Of a stretch of DNA of 64,000 nucleotides, positions 11,289-23,872 are shown piece by piece; positions within the stretch are counted from its first letter, which is position 1, and each line of letters starts with the position of its first letter. The DNA comes from Bursaphelenchus xylophilus. Taxonomy: Eukaryota; Nematoda; Chromadorea; Rhabditida; Aphelenchoididae. The notes below the pieces were generated by a model. That model was not told where the DNA came from. It searched no databases and worked only from the letters and a program-made list of their open reading frames with translations. The stretch spans positions 3,224,001-3,288,000 of the forward strand of contig CAJFCV020000006.1 of the NCBI GenBank assembly GCA_904066235.2. The letters are read 5' to 3'. The position numbers and the translations under genes were made by a program.

Positions 11289-14200
11289 ACCTTGGAAAAA
11301 TGGGTTATTCTTTGATTTTAAAGTAATTTTCTATGGGTATTTTGTTCTCAAAATTTTCATCAGACTGTAAAGTCTCTGTTCTGCCAGTTTTCAGCCATTT
11401 GAGAATTTGAATTGCCAAATTTCCGCCATTTTTATCACTCGCCGATGTCTCTTTGGCATTCCGTTGCATCCTCATTTATCGTCGGAAAATAGGTGTCCGC
11501 CATCATTTTACGTTGGCTTCTGGTCGTTCTAGGTGCTTGACTTCCACATTCGTCGCCAAATCTTTGTTTCTTCGCTTCAAAGATCTCTAAAACAAAATCC
11601 CGATATCTCCACTCGAATTTGATTGTTAATTGACATGAAACAGATATAAAAATGAAGGAAATTCATTGAATTATGAGTTGATTGTTCGATTTCACGGTTT
11701 TGTGACGTTCGTAACGCTTTTTGTGTTGTTTTAGGTTGTGAGAGGTGTTGTTGTCCCAATTTTTGATTGTTTGTGTGGATTTACCCTGATGTCTGTGTGT
11801 GTTGGGATTTTTTAGGACACTAGATGCATTTACTTGAAGTTTAACATCATTTTTTATTCTTTTTTGGGCAATTTTTTACGAAAAATCTTTTTTTCTTACC
11901 AAAAATCCCGTTTTTCTCCAAAAAATCGCTTATAACTCATAGCGAGGCAGTTTTTCCCGCTTGTCTTTCTCTTCCATTATCGCCGGTCGTATTGTGACTT
12001 CATTCTCGGTTCGCATTCTTGTCGTTCGATCTGTAATATCCGCCCATTTCCCGAATATTCGCCGAAAACCCAGCAGTTTTAACCAAATTCTTGAATTTTC
12101 CCGCTATGGGCGCTTATTGCAAGAAATTTTGTTTCCAGTTTTCGCTTTCTTACCCTTTGGTTCTAATTATCGTTTATTTTTGGTTCAGTACGCAAAGAAA
12201 CATCGACCAAAAGCGAATCGAACGCCGTTCCAGATCCACTCGACTCACCACGACCGTCCGATGCGGACCCTTCAACGGCACGGATTCCGGCTACATATCG
12301 ACTGGGGACGATCTTCGCGAACAGTTGGAGGTAAAAATTGGAAAATTGAATGATGCTTCCGTTAAAATTTATATTATAGTAGGCACTAACCTAGATTTGA
12401 TGGTTGTAAAGCTGTATAGAATAGAAGAATATTATGTTTGCAGAAAATTTAAAGCTAGTTGTGCGTATTTTCAAATGAATCTCGGACATTTTTCAGTCGA
12501 TCAATTTGGGGTTGTCTGAACTGAACGCCAGCACTCGGACCTTGTGTTATGTTGATGAAACGGATGTGAACTCGAATGACACCTCCGTACATGGCGGTGA
12601 TTTGGCCAAGGAGATTATGAAAACTTATGAGCAAAATATGGTAAGCTTTTTGGCTTTTTTGTTTTGAATTTTAGGTGCCTTATAAGGATCGCAAGGTTGT
12701 AATTGACAGTTAGCATCTCTGAATACATTTTTTTTAAATCTACGTTGGATTTTTGGTAAAATTTCTGCCGTTTAAGGTCGGTTCCATCAACAACATCTAC
12801 AGTTCAAGTAAACCCCCAACACACTCGGCTAGCCTCATGGACCTGAGCAACAACAACCTCACGAAGCCAGCTCACATCAAACCACGCCCGACAAACGTAG
12901 TTCCACCCCTCAGCAGGGATAAATCACACAATGGAATCAGTTCCACGACATTGAACACGGTCCTATCTCCAGTTGAAGAAACCACCGAAAAATCGGCGGA
13001 AAGTAAGCGGTTAAGGTGGCTTCCGAATCCTCCAGGATCATTGTTTCTGAGTTTTTGCTTAGGCTTTGCTAGCTGGCTGCTTCAATAGGTTCTGAGACTT
13101 TTTTGTTTTACCATGGATAACATAATTTTTTTAAATTTTGAAAGAATTATTGTCTTGGATATAAAAAGAATAATTGTAAATAGTAAGAAATGGTTTTTCA
13201 GTTACCACGAAGCCGCCGACACTTCATTTGCACAAGAATATTACTGCAAACGGCAACGCCGACCCCGCCAAGACCTCCTCTACGACTCCGGACGCCCATT
13301 CCACCGTCCCGAAGCCAAACAGCGCTCCGTCTCGTCCCACGGACTCCGCCACGAAAGCCTCGAGAAACGGAACGGCCAAGGAAAATGGAACCATCGCGCA
13401 GAATGGCCAAGAAAAGGTAAGATTTATATTGTTTTTGTTGGATTTTAGGCAACCGTTCAAAAATTTGACTGTAAAAAGCTCAATTTTGATGTTTTCAGCC
13501 GAAGATTGGAAACGTAAGAGCTCCAGTCCGCTCCGGATCTACCTCAACGGGCACGAAGCTCCCATCGAGTCGGCCATCCACCCTATCGACGGCTTCGCGA
13601 AGCCGGATGGGCTCCAGCGTTAACGTCTCACAACTCTCGAATGGAACGAAACCGGCGAGCACAACGTCCACAACTTCCTCTAGGATCTCATCACGGTCTT
13701 CCTCGACCATGTCGTTGGCTCCGACCAAAAGGGAAGCCGTAAAAGTTGTGAGAAAAACGACGGCACCGAGAGGAGCAAAAGTTCAACCGGTTGGATCAAA
13801 AGTTGGAGTCAAAACGGTGAGTTTTTCATGTTATAAGAGGCTGTGGAGATTGGAGAGATTTTTTGGAGGGAGTCGAGATTTATGAGGACCTTTTTTAAGA
13901 ACTTTGGACCTTATTTTAGATTAAAATGGAGGTCTTTTGGGAAAAATTGTAAGATTCTTGATTTTTTGGATTTTTCGATTGCGATCATGGTGAAATACGT
14001 AGAAGAGATTATCTAGTTTGTCTATGTGAAATTTTAGAGAATTTGGAATATTTTGGGACGTATTTTAGACAAAATTTTTCAATTATAACCCAAAAATTTT
14101 TTAGGTTTTGATTTTTCATTAAATTATTGCCGATTTTTAGATCCCAACTGACTCCCCAGACTCTGCGAAGGACGTTAATGCCAACAATGCGAAACCTCCA

Positions 14201-15355
14201 TTCCAAAAAGCTCAGAGTATGGACAGAAGTACGATTTCAATACCAAAAACAACTACAACAAGATCGAAAACTGCCCTCCCAACAAAACTCAGCCAATCTG
14301 TGATGAGCCTGAACGGAAATTCGAGCACAAAAACCATCACTTCAGTTGATCTCATGCGAAAAACAATTCAAAAGCACTTGGAAACAGAGAAATTGGAAAT
14401 TCAAAAGGAAAAATTGGCAAATCAACTGGCCGATGGTGTAATTCTATGTAATTTTGTGAATGTCTTGTTCCCAAAAAGTGTCCCAACGGTGGCCAAAGCT
14501 GTAGGAAGCTTGGTAAGAAATTTTGAGAAGGTTTGAAGGGTTTTCGAGAAGTTTTTTAATGGTGATATCAAAAAAATTCAGATTTTTTTGATTTTTAATG
14601 TCTGATGATAAAATATGTTGATATTTTGGTTGCAGACGGTCGCCCCAACCCGTGCTAGACGGAACATTGAGAATTTCATCACCATCGCCAGAAGTCAAGG
14701 AGTTTCCGAGGTAAATTTTTTAATTTTGAAGCAGAGGTTATGTTGTGGTAGAGAAAATGCAGAATTTTCGTCGGCTGGGTGATAAAAAAAGTTTTGATGG
14801 GTTGATTATTTAATTTTGAGTCAGATGAGGGAGTATTTTGTTGATTATGAGGCATAATGTTTATGTAAAACAACAAATTTATATTATGATAGATTTGGAA
14901 ATGATTGAAAAAGAGGCAAAATGTCTTACAAATAGATGACTGGCATAGTAAAGGCCGGATTAAGCCGTTGCAATGGATTTGTTGCGTTATTTTTTATAGA
15001 AAAAATGATACGTCCAAAAGTTATGGAAGGATCAGTTTGGGGGTAATATTACCCGATTTGACATCTTTATAATGGGCTTAAATGATGCAAGATGGCTAAA
15101 GAGATAATTATGAGACTAAAAGAGTCATTCAAATAATGGAAATTAAGAAAAAATTAAAATTTTCTAGCAATTTTACCTAGTGTAATATAAAATTTTTACA
15201 AAATTTGAGTTTGATCTCAAGTAAAAGATAAAAGTGACAGCAAATATTTACAGACTTCTCTGTGCACGGTGACCGACATCCTCGAACGAAAAAATCTCCA
15301 AAATACGGCGAAAACGGTGCTGGCTCTAGCGAAATTGGTCGAGAAAAACGTGTAA
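9223..15355 (+). CDS. LRCH protein: leucine-rich repeats plus calponin-homology domain (long isoform)
   Basis: Twelve exons join in frame to 819 residues: 9223-9358, 9512-9892, 10026-10174, 10410-10609, 12189-12330, 12497-12640, 12777-13002, 13202-13416, 13499-13816, 14141-14512, 14636-14710 and 15254-15355 (TAA). Residues about 17-270 hold roughly eight LRRs (e.g. LTYLDLSDNHLTELP, LRVLNLRGNQLKDLP), followed by GRAHIFKWL. The middle is Ser/Thr/Pro-rich, basic and probably disordered. Residues about 706-819 form a CH domain (LADGVILCNFVN, then RRNIENFI). LRR followed by a C-terminal CH domain is the LRCH family arrangement; these proteins act at the cell cortex with actin regulators and DOCK exchange factors (family knowledge). 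The 12777 acceptor (TTTAAG) is unusual. The ATG at 9223 abuts a TTGCAG acceptor, so it is either trans-spliced or preceded by an unseen exon. Confidence 0.9.
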
Positions 15356-15700
15356 CCATGTGATTTATATCATACTTTTATGAACTGCGATGTGTGTAGA
15401 TAAACTATTACGTGTTGATGGAGAGCTTGGAATTTTTTCGATGTATGTCTGCGTCTTCTGAGTTTTTTGGGCATTTTTTAGCATGGATAATATAAATTTT
15501 GGGCGATTTTTGAAAGAAAATGGTTTTGTGGATTAAATGGCATGAGGTAACGGTGTAAGTGGTTGAGGGTCAATTTGCAGTCGATTTTCATTATGATTGA
15601 TAAAAATTTAGACTTTTTTGTGAAAAATGAAAGTTGATTTTCTCTTTTCGATTTTTTTACCCTGTAAGTCTCCAAGAAACACCAAGGTTCCTGGAGGATA

Positions 15701-17431
15701 TATGGGAGGTGCTTTATAAATTTCAGCGCGCTAGTCCGTCCGAACCCTGCGGATTTATACCCCGGGACTAAAGTTTGGAACAGGCTAGATTTACTTTGTG
15801 GCTTGAGATCGGAGTTTCATTTCTTTTCTATGAGAATCAGAATGTATTAAAACCCTGAATAGATGCATAGCCGTAAAAATCCGAAAGCTCGTATGAGCAA
15901 AACACAAAATTTTTAAAAATGGGTGGGACAAAAGTTTGGAACAGGGTAGGAATGCGATCATAAATTTCGAGGTATAGTCAAAAACTCCTAGCCTTTGGTA
16001 TTTTTAGATGCTACAAGGAGTCAGGATCTCAACGACATGCTGATTTTCATCGATAAACTCAAAATGAAAAAAATTCTTATTGAGCCAAAAATGACGGTCA
16101 AATTTGCGAAAAAAAAATATTTTTGGGTTGGGTTCTCTATGTTATTGGGTGTGTAGGCATTCTAAAATATATAACATAGTCGTATAACCGTAAAAAGACA
16201 CTTAGATCTTCGCATAGTGACCTTATCCGCATAGTATAATTTATGAAAATTTTGGATTGCGCTTCGAATCTTGGTCTAATGGATTTTAGACTTTTTGTAA
16301 GGCGGCTTGATGACTAATTGGTCTTTTCATAGTTTTTGTGGGATGAAAAGGTTTCTTCACAAAGCAAAACATGACCGCAATTTGCAATATCCCAAGTCAG
16401 ATGTTTCAAAAATTTAAAAAAAATTTCGATCACCAAAATCAATGTCTATATCGACCTGGATTCCTAGTTTAATACATTGTAGAGTTCGCTAACAAAACTT
16501 TATCAGTGTGAAAAGGATAAAGGCATTTAGTTTTGCGCCATACGGCGACCTAAAATTAAAGTAAAAAATATGGGTCATCTTAACATCTCATATATCCGGG
16601 TTTTTCGAAGTTGTGGCCTTTCGTGTTGCAAATAGCGGTTGGTTTTTGCGTTTTGAAGATATCTTTTTGTCCCACAAAAACTATGAAAAGACCAATTAGC
16701 CATCAAGCCGCCTTACAAAAAGTCTAAAATCCATTAGACCAAGATTCGAAGCGCAATCCAAAATTTTCATAAATTATACTATGCGGATAAGGTCACTATG
16801 CGAAGATCTGAGTGTCTTTTTACGGTTATACGACTATATTAAATATTTTAGAATGCCTACACACCCAATAACATAGAGAACCCAACCCAAAAATATATTT
16901 TTTTCGCAAATTTGATCGTCATTGTTGGCTCAATAAGAATTTTTTTCATTTTGAGTTTATCGATGAAAATCTGTATCTCGATGAAGTCCTGACTCCTCGC
17001 AGCATCTAAAAAAACCGAAGCCTAGGCGTTTTTGACTATGCCTCGAAATTTAGGGTCGCATTCCTAACCCTGTTCCAAACTTTTGTCCCACCCATTTTTA
17101 AAAATTTTGTTTTTTTGCTCATATGAGCTTTCTGATTTCTACGGTTATGCATCCATTCTGGGGTTTTAATACATTCCGATTCTAATAGAAAAGAAATAAA
17201 ACTCCGATCTCAAGCCGCAAAGAAAATCTAGCCTGTTCCAAACTTTAGTCCCGGGGTATAGTCCAAAGTTAAAAGTTGCGCAATCTTACATAACGTTGCG
17301 CAATTTCTCTCTTTGTAAAAATTTCTGCCTTTCTCTGTCGGCTCCCCCTTTTTCGTGAACTTTTAACTATGGACTAAATCCGCTGGGTTGGGATGGATTA
17401 GCGCGCTGAAATTTATAAACCACCTCCCATA
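15701..17431. repeat. 1.7 kb palindromic (foldback) element
   Basis: The arms are about 15701-16352 and 16665-17431. They begin and end with matching TATGGGAGGTG / CACCTCCCATA termini next to TA. They share long near-identical blocks, for example GCGCTTCGAATCTTGG near 16259 and its complement near 16740, and CCCCGGGACTAAAGTTTGG near 15760 and its complement near 17240. The right arm is longer by one nested 114-bp insertion. The loop (about 16353-16664) has only weak symmetry. No transposase frame is visible, so this is a non-autonomous long-TIR or foldback element. Confidence 0.85.
17261..17374. mobile_element. 114-bp TA-flanked MITE nested in the palindrome's right arm
   Basis: The insertion has terminal inverted repeats GTCCAAAGTTAAAAGTT and, at the other end, AACTTTTAACTATGGAC (16 of 17 positions complementary). 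It is bounded by TA at 17259-17260 and 17375-17376. The uninterrupted left arm of the host palindrome (near 15754-15770) preserves the empty site with a single TA at that point. The event is therefore readable as a TA-duplicating insertion, as Tc1/mariner-type elements make. Confidence 0.85.
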
Positions 17432-18115
17432 TATTGCCAGCCAATCAACGCGGCACACGGAGTAAGGAAACGTGGAATAGGCCCAGAAAAAGGAACGCTT
17501 TTTGGCAAAAAAATGCGAACGGGTATAAGAATGTGAGGAGACTCACATTGTAACCCTGAGGGGCCGCTACAGCTATTTATCATGTTTTTTCTCGGAAGGG
17601 CACTTTTTCTAACCCTTTTTTTGCCTTCAAGAACCATTCGGAATGTTTTATCGGGGTTCCATGTCTCTTGTTTGCTTCTGATTTCCACCCCGATTTTATC
17701 GCCGATTTTTTCGGCCACAATGGCGTCTGTTGCCAAGTTGAGGGCAGCAAAAATTAATTGGGAAAACAGTTCGGTGGTTTTTTGTCGTTTTTTTTATTGA
17801 ATTCATTATAAAAGCAATGGGGTTTTTGAATATAAGTGGCTTTCTAACAGTTTTTAAAGTGTTGTCACAAATTTTTCGTTTGTCTTGGGTATGTTATCTT
17901 GTCAATTGCAGTTGATTTTGGCCTCACGTTGTAAACTGTGAGGCAATATGGAAACTTGTAAATTTTAACATGTAATATTTACTATCTCATGGTCATAATG
18001 GCCACTCAATAGGTTATATCGACTGTGGAATCTTTTGTATAGCTAGTTAAGCATTTTGAATAGAGATTCTCGGCTTCTCATGAAAAATCAGCTATACATC
18101 ACCCAATCCTTCCTC

Positions 18116-18471
18116 ATATAAACCAAGATCGTCTGGAGGTTGAATATGATTCCAGCGGCAATGATGATGACCTTGCATCTACACAAACCTGTCCGCTCAT
18201 CAAGCCGCTGGAGTCAGCCTTCTGGGCAAAGGTGGAGGCCATAAGCGACGACGAGTAAGACCAGGAAATAAAATCGGACAAACACATGGTCAGCAAAGAT
18301 CCGAGTCCTGGTCCAAGTCTCGCTTGTTCGCCAACGGTGGTCGCCGTTGTCAAATCATCCCAAACGTCGGATGATTTCGTTAGCAGCCTGTTTGAGGATT
18401 CCCCTCCAAAATGCAGAAAAGTCGTAATGGCGACTCATTTTGAAGAGGTAGAACAATCTTTATTCAAATAA
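18116..18471 (+). pseudogene. broken reading frame, probably a transposon relic
   Basis: One frame stays open for about 115 codons apart from a single internal TAA near 18256. It reads acidic, serine-rich sequence (e.g. YDSSGNDDDLAS, AKVEAISDDE) and ends ...ATHFEEVEQSLFK before a second stop. Downstream, 18480-18740 contains further protein-like fragments in two different frames, suggesting frameshifts. The composition and the neighbouring elements suggest a decayed transposase, perhaps hAT-like, but I see no catalytic motif and the family call is a guess. It could also be one or two exons of an unrecognised gene. Confidence 0.3.
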
Positions 18472-18793
18472 TAGGTCAGCTATACCCGGCCATGTCTCGA
18501 ATGCCCAGCGATGAAATTGCTGATCACCTGATACAGTCATTTGTTAACAGTCTTATGGCGCAGGTTTCGTGCCTGCATACCGAAGGAGCAATCCGGATAG
18601 TTTATTTGGCTAGCACATAAGATGCACAACATCCGGTCGCCCGCCTCCCTTGAGTCTCGTTACCAAAAACAGCTTATTCAGAAGTTGTTGGCTACTCCTG
18701 GTGACTCTTTTCCATATATCCGGGCTGTCGTTTCCGACGAATTGTAAGCTCCTTCCTTTTAAATAAAAGAAAATAAATCAAACAGGTTTTCTA

Positions 18794-19998
18794 TTAGGTT
18801 GATACAAAAGTTTTTACACATTTTTTTGAGACACTTCAAAATAAAATTCCTGGAGCCTGATTGAATGTACGTTAAAACTGAAAGCATAGATGTATGGGGC
18901 AGAACATTGCAAATTTTTTGATTCGTGGCGTTTTATTTTCTACAAGCTTCCTTTCAGAATATTTCAAAAATGCTAAAAATTTCTCCGTTTGTGTCATCGT
19001 GAATATCCTGGGCCCTAGCAATTTTCCAGCCCACTAAAAAGTCTCGGGTTTTGGGTTATTCGTACTGGGGATGGCTGTAGTTTCTTCTGAATTTATTGCT
19101 CTACTTATATCTACACTGACGTTTTTTGTAGCATCCCATAAAGTTGGCCGGAGAGCCGAGCTACCGATCAAAAGCAGATTTTTAAAAATTTTTTGAAAGG
19201 AGTTAGATTTTTTTGACTCGGCTGCCATTCAGATTGTACAAAGACAGTATGCTGATGATACATTCAAAAAGTCACCAACTGAAATTGCCTTATAAGGTAG
19301 AAAAGTAGCATAAACTGCACTTTTAGGCGAATTTTTGTAATTTTTTTAATGGTATTTCAAGAGGACCTTCAGCTTAACGCGTCTAGCAACTGATAGTGTA
19401 TGTCAAGTAGGATCCATTATTTATTAAATAACTAGGATACCGGGCGAGAGTAATGAACAGAAAACGTTTTTGTAAAAATCCCCTAAATTACGTAAAATAT
19501 TGGTAGATTAAAAAGATTCGATTTTTCTGCCGCATAGCTAAAGCTAGCGCGAATGTTTAGCATTGGCGTTGTAGTGCTACTCATACACTACAATAACAGA
19601 AAGCGTTATCACTTAGTGCTTCTAATAGCTGCGTCTACAGGGTCTACTTTTGCCAGACCCTAATTTTTGATTTTTCGCAGCAAAAATTTTTCGACTAGCC
19701 CTATAGCAAATTGTCCTCGATGCCATAGAGATTACATACAGGCATACCATATTCTAGAATATTAAGAAGATACAGCCACTCTAGACGTAACGCCGGCGGT
19801 TTACTTTTTCTTCCTTCGAGTAGTTAAGGTTTAACACGGCGCTACTACTACAAATTGCTAAGTTGTAAAAAGTTATTAATCTGCTATAATCTACAAACAG
19901 CCCTCTTTCTAACAAGATATATATCAGGCCCACTGGCTTTGGTCTAAATTTTTTTAAATTTTTTAAAGACATGTGGAAAAACTTTTGAATCAACCTAA
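18794..19998. mobile_element. mariner-like TIR element, ~1.2 kb, non-coding
   Basis: The termini are TTAGGTTGATACAAAAG on the left and the complement of TTAGGTTGATTCAAAAG on the right, and the next bases (TTTTT, CACAT) also match. TA dinucleotides flank both ends (18792-18793 and 19999-20000). TTAGGTTG ends, TA target sites and a length near 1.2 kb are typical of mariner elements (established knowledge). I found no intact transposase frame inside, so this is a decayed or non-autonomous copy. A truncated CAGTGGGG MITE begins 15 bp beyond its right end. Confidence 0.7.
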
Positions 19999-20013
19999 TA
20001 CATTAATCACCTA

Positions 20014-20089
20014 CAGTGGGGACCTGATCCAGTGGCAAAAAGCATGCCATTTTGCGTCCGGGAAGTATCAAAAATGTGGCAAAATGCTT
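20014..20089. mobile_element. CAGTGGGG hairpin MITE, copy 3 (left half only)
   Basis: The left TIR is clear (CAGTGGGGACCTGATCCAG after TA). The sequence matches other copies up to AAAATGCTT and then stops abruptly, so the right arm is missing. Confidence 0.8.
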
Positions 20090-20626
20090 GATTTGAATAT
20101 AGCTTACAAAGAATACAATGAGAATGTGTATGTTCATTACTAGTTGTAGACGTTGTTGTGAAGTCTAATTTTAGTCAAAAAATAACAGGTTAAATAATCA
20201 GTCTTCTTATCAAGAGATTGCGAAATTGTAAGTAAATAAGCGGTTATCAGTGCGTTAAAAACAAGTATTGTACGGTGAGTCATGGAGGTTTGCGGAGGTA
20301 TCATTTTTCATTTGAATGCTTTCTAATTGTAAGGTTTTGCCTATTTTTATTCTTGTAAAAATTCAAATTTGAATTTTTGAGAAATTTTATAGCTTGCGCT
20401 TTGCAGAAATCAGCAAGATTTGAAGCACGATCGTCTCCAAAAAAAATATTCATTTTTTGCGGTATGTAGTTCTTTGTGAATATTCCCCTGAAGCGTCCTA
20501 AAACTTGCTAAAACGATATCCCAAAGGATTGTAAACTTGAACTTGTAAAAATCAAATTTCTCGGTCCCACCACGATTTGGCATTCCGCGAATATCATCAA
20601 AATTTATCGATTATCGGTTTAGCCAA

Positions 20627-20917
20627 TCACCGTGCAGTAATTATGAACCCCGCCCATTGTAAAAAGTGAGACGGGATTCCGGTCCGCGGCCATTTGAGGG
20701 TGTCCGGCCACGCTGAAGGTGGTCGCTTTTTCTTGGGGGCTCTCACTCCAGGGGACTTTTGTGGGGTCGCCAGTTTTTGCGAAGCCGGCCGCGCCGAGTT
20801 TTTGTCCGCAAGGTTGCCTTGGAAGGGAGAGGCGGTTTCCGATTCTGTGGCCGCTTCCAAGGATTTCCAATTGTTTTTTATTGTTGGTACGGTAGTCGAA
20901 GCTTGTTTTGAGTCCAA
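20627..20917 (-). CDS. possible isolated exon, unrecognised
   Basis: This minus-strand frame of 96 codons is clearly more GC-rich than its surroundings and has codon-like composition. It begins at an alternative start or continues from upstream. It is rich in Ala, Ser, Pro and Lys and contains a basic cluster (APKKKRPPSAWP) resembling a nuclear-localisation signal. I could not find flanking exons or a convincing donor, and a second overlapping frame is also open. It may be an exon of a gene I cannot assemble, or a GC-rich repeat fragment. Confidence 0.2.
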   Translation of the reverse strand: MDSKQASTTVPTIKNNWKSLEAATESETASPFQGNLADKNSARPASQKLATPQKSPGVRAPKKKRPPSAWPDTLKWPRTGIPSHFLQWAGFIITAR

Positions 20918-21304
20918 GGCGAAGCGTTGTTGACAAAAAAGCTTGGTAGAATTGAAAGCTAGAGTGTGTTTTACAGGATTTGGCGACCTTTTTTAGCGGA
21001 CGGAAGGTTACGAAACGTTTGTGTTACTGTACTATTCTCCGCTCTCCTACTCTTGCTATCTATATCCTCATGATAGAAATCCAACTTTAATGCGGTTCAA
21101 GGCTAACTCAATAAATATTTGGTTAAAAGAACACATGTGTGATGAATGTTTCGCAGGGTGCCCTTGATCGCTCGCGCGCGGCTTTATCGGTTACCCTTTA
21201 ACTTTAAGTGTCATTAAGAAGGCGATAGCAGTGTTGCGATTACATAATCACCTTAGAAGTTGCAATTTTTTGGGGGTGTTTTCTAGAATATTTTTTCTCA
21301 GATA

Positions 21305-21595
21305 TATGCGAGAATCCAAGCTCGCGCTTTGCAGAAACAACCGAGATTTTTTAGATCGAAAGGCGGCAAAAATTTAGGACTTTTTGCCAAATTTCGGCAC
21401 GAAAAGTTTCATGCCTATTTCGACTGTAAAGGATAATGTTTCTACAAAAAATCAAATTTTTCCGCACGAAACTGCCAAAGTTATGGCCAAAAAGCGCTTT
21501 TCTCTCTGACCGCTCTCCACGTTTAGCGCGCTTTCTCGGCGGCAAAAATCGTTCAATATCTCAGCGGCGCCCGCAAAGCGCGAGCTAAAACTTTC
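21305..21595. repeat. diverged foldback with GCTCGCGCTTTGC ends
   Basis: AGCTCGCGCTTTGCAGAAAC near 21319 is mirrored by GCAAAGCGCGAGCT near 21574, with GGCGGCAAAAA on both inner sides. Related end sequences appear near 39936, 40120, 44735, 47530, 56345 and 57850, so this is a dispersed family. Confidence 0.45.
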
Positions 21596-23872
21596 AGGAA
21601 TTGATATTTAGTCCGTACCCGACGTGTGTGCAAAATTTTAAGAAAATCGGAGCGTCGCTCTTGGAGTACTTTCCCTGTTAATTTTTTCGATTTACCTATT
21701 TAGTTTCTTGTCCACGAAAATTTGCCCGATAGTAACTGTTTGATTGATCGGATCGTTCTTATTAAACCGCTGATTGATTGCGTTCGCGTTTTGGAAGTGC
21801 GGTTAACTTGATTGATCACCATAGTTTACATTATATTGCATAATGTTCTTTTTGATGCTCTGCGGGCTTCTCCATCAAGTGCCGTAATGCAATCAACAGG
21901 TACGCTTTTCTGGCGGCACCTGTTTGTTATCCTTCTGTTATACAGACGTCTTGAATCGGCAACTTTATGGACGTTAATCCGTAGGTAAATAGGATTCAAA
22001 TCGACCCTAAATCGTCATCCATCTGGTGTCCGGTTTGAGGTGAGAAAAGCCCCTCTCTGTCGATTTGGCATCTATTTTTTAGCAGCTTCTTCTTTCTGTT
22101 GCCACTTTTTTTATCGCTTCACCTTTTCCGAAGCCAAACATTTTTCCGAGTTGGCCGGAAACTGGAAGGCTTTTGTGGTCGATCAGCAGCCTCTGTCTCT
22201 GTTGTGACATTTTTTATTGGGCCAATCGAAGGAGAATTAAAACAGCGACTCGGACAGTTGCTTTAGCCAGGTGCTAATTGGAGGCAAGGGCTCAGAGTTT
22301 CGGTATAAATACCGTGGAAATTACGAGTTTTTGTAGGAAAAGTGACATATCGGGAAATTTTTGGAATAAAAATTTGTTGCAGATCGACTTCCTTTTATGG
22401 AAATCGAGGTTGAATCGCGTTTTTGATGCTCTTAAAAATTGCCAGGCCGTTTTGTGGTGAGCAATCCATCTGGCAATTAATCGATCAGTGTCTCTCTCTT
22501 CGATTATAATGCATTACATTTCTCGCGATTCTTATCGGCTAGCGTTCGAAATTTCTTGGGAAAAAATATGGAAAGGGGTAGAAGAAGTTAAGAATATTGG
22601 ATTTCGGCGATTTTTTTGGCAACAGAGAATGTTGTTGTCAAGTGTGGCTATTAGTTGTTTGAATAAAGATTTTAAGTAAAATTTGAGGACTGTGGTCAGT
22701 CCTGGGGCAATTATCAAACAAAGCTATAGGATCTGGGATATTTTTTTGTCACTTTGCGTTGTAATTCGTCGGAATTTGCTTTTTTGGTCGCGGTTTTTTG
22801 CCAGCCATGCGTTGCTAATGGATCCTTTCGATTTTTTTATGAGTCATCAAAACATTGAACGATCTGTTTATGAAAAATGGGGTGCTTTAGTTCCGGGAGA
22901 TTAATTTTTTGCTCGATTTGTAGCCGCACGTTCGAGTTTTTCGTGTTTCCTAATTGGTGTCATGTACAACATGGATAGGTAAAAATTTCGTGAAAATTGA
23001 GGTTATAGTGTTAAGAATTCAGTTTATTAGATCCTCAAAGCAACGACCCACCTCATTCTGCCCAAGTCATTTTAAACCTCGCGTTTTTTCGCTGAATTGG
23101 CAACGAAATTTTTTGTTGGCATTCCGTTTCAGTAAAAATTTTTCCAAGAAGTTAAAAAAGTTTTTTTCTTGGAATAGAATCGTTCTCGCGTATTCTCGAT
23201 TCCCGTGAGATTCATGCGAAAAAAGCAAAAAAGGCTCTTTTACAATTGGAGTATTTTTTTTTATATTGTTCATGACATCTAATTGCATTATCAATAATTT
23301 TTGATTGTAGGTTCCCTCCGATAAGAAAGGAAAAAAAAGTTGCCGTTCACTTGAGAAAAAGTTATTTGTTTGCAAGCGGGAGCTCTTTTCCATCGATTTA
23401 CGATGTTTTTCTTGAGAAAAATAGATAAGAAGCAAGAACTTTGAGGGGTTTTTTAATGGTATAGCAGAAGGTTTATTATTGAGTTTTAGACGATGAATAA
23501 GAGAAATAAAATAAGTCACTTATACGATGTTAAACTTAAGACTATCTGGCTGTTGCGAAACGGCTCGGATCACAGCTGCAATCACTTGGGGTTGCTCGAG
23601 GAAATCTCGAAAAATCCCTTAAGCCCGCGGGGTATTTATTTGCAACCCAAACGTTAACGACCTCGCCGAAAGCCTGTGGCGACTAATCGGGTTCGAAATC
23701 GGATTCGATTTAATCCGAAGAGTGTTTGTATGAGAAATTTTGCGCGATTTTATTGGATTCTCATTTATTTCATTTCACCTTTTGGTTGAGATGAATGTTT
23801 GTTTGTTTTGACGATGTTTATTGTCAATTTTTATGTTTTCAGATCAACGTCAACTCACAATTGAACTGAATT

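Larger units (their letters stand above)
15356..23872. other. 8.5 kb repeat-rich region without a clear gene
   Basis: This region separates LRCH from the Argonaute-like pair. It contains a 1.7 kb palindrome (15701-17431), a broken transposon-like frame (about 18116-18471), a 1.2 kb mariner-like element (18794-19998), a truncated MITE (20014-20089), a GC-richer open frame on the minus strand (20627-20917) and a diverged foldback near 21305-21595. From about 21600 to 23840 I see only AT-rich sequence, presumably including the promoter of the first Argonaute-like gene. Confidence 0.5.

Noticed and set aside
12091..12519. 142-codon continuous plus-strand frame
   Set aside because: It is LRCH exon 12189-12330 plus flanking intron read-through. 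The TTCAG acceptor and GTAAAA donor, and the phase of neighbouring exons, support the shorter exon.
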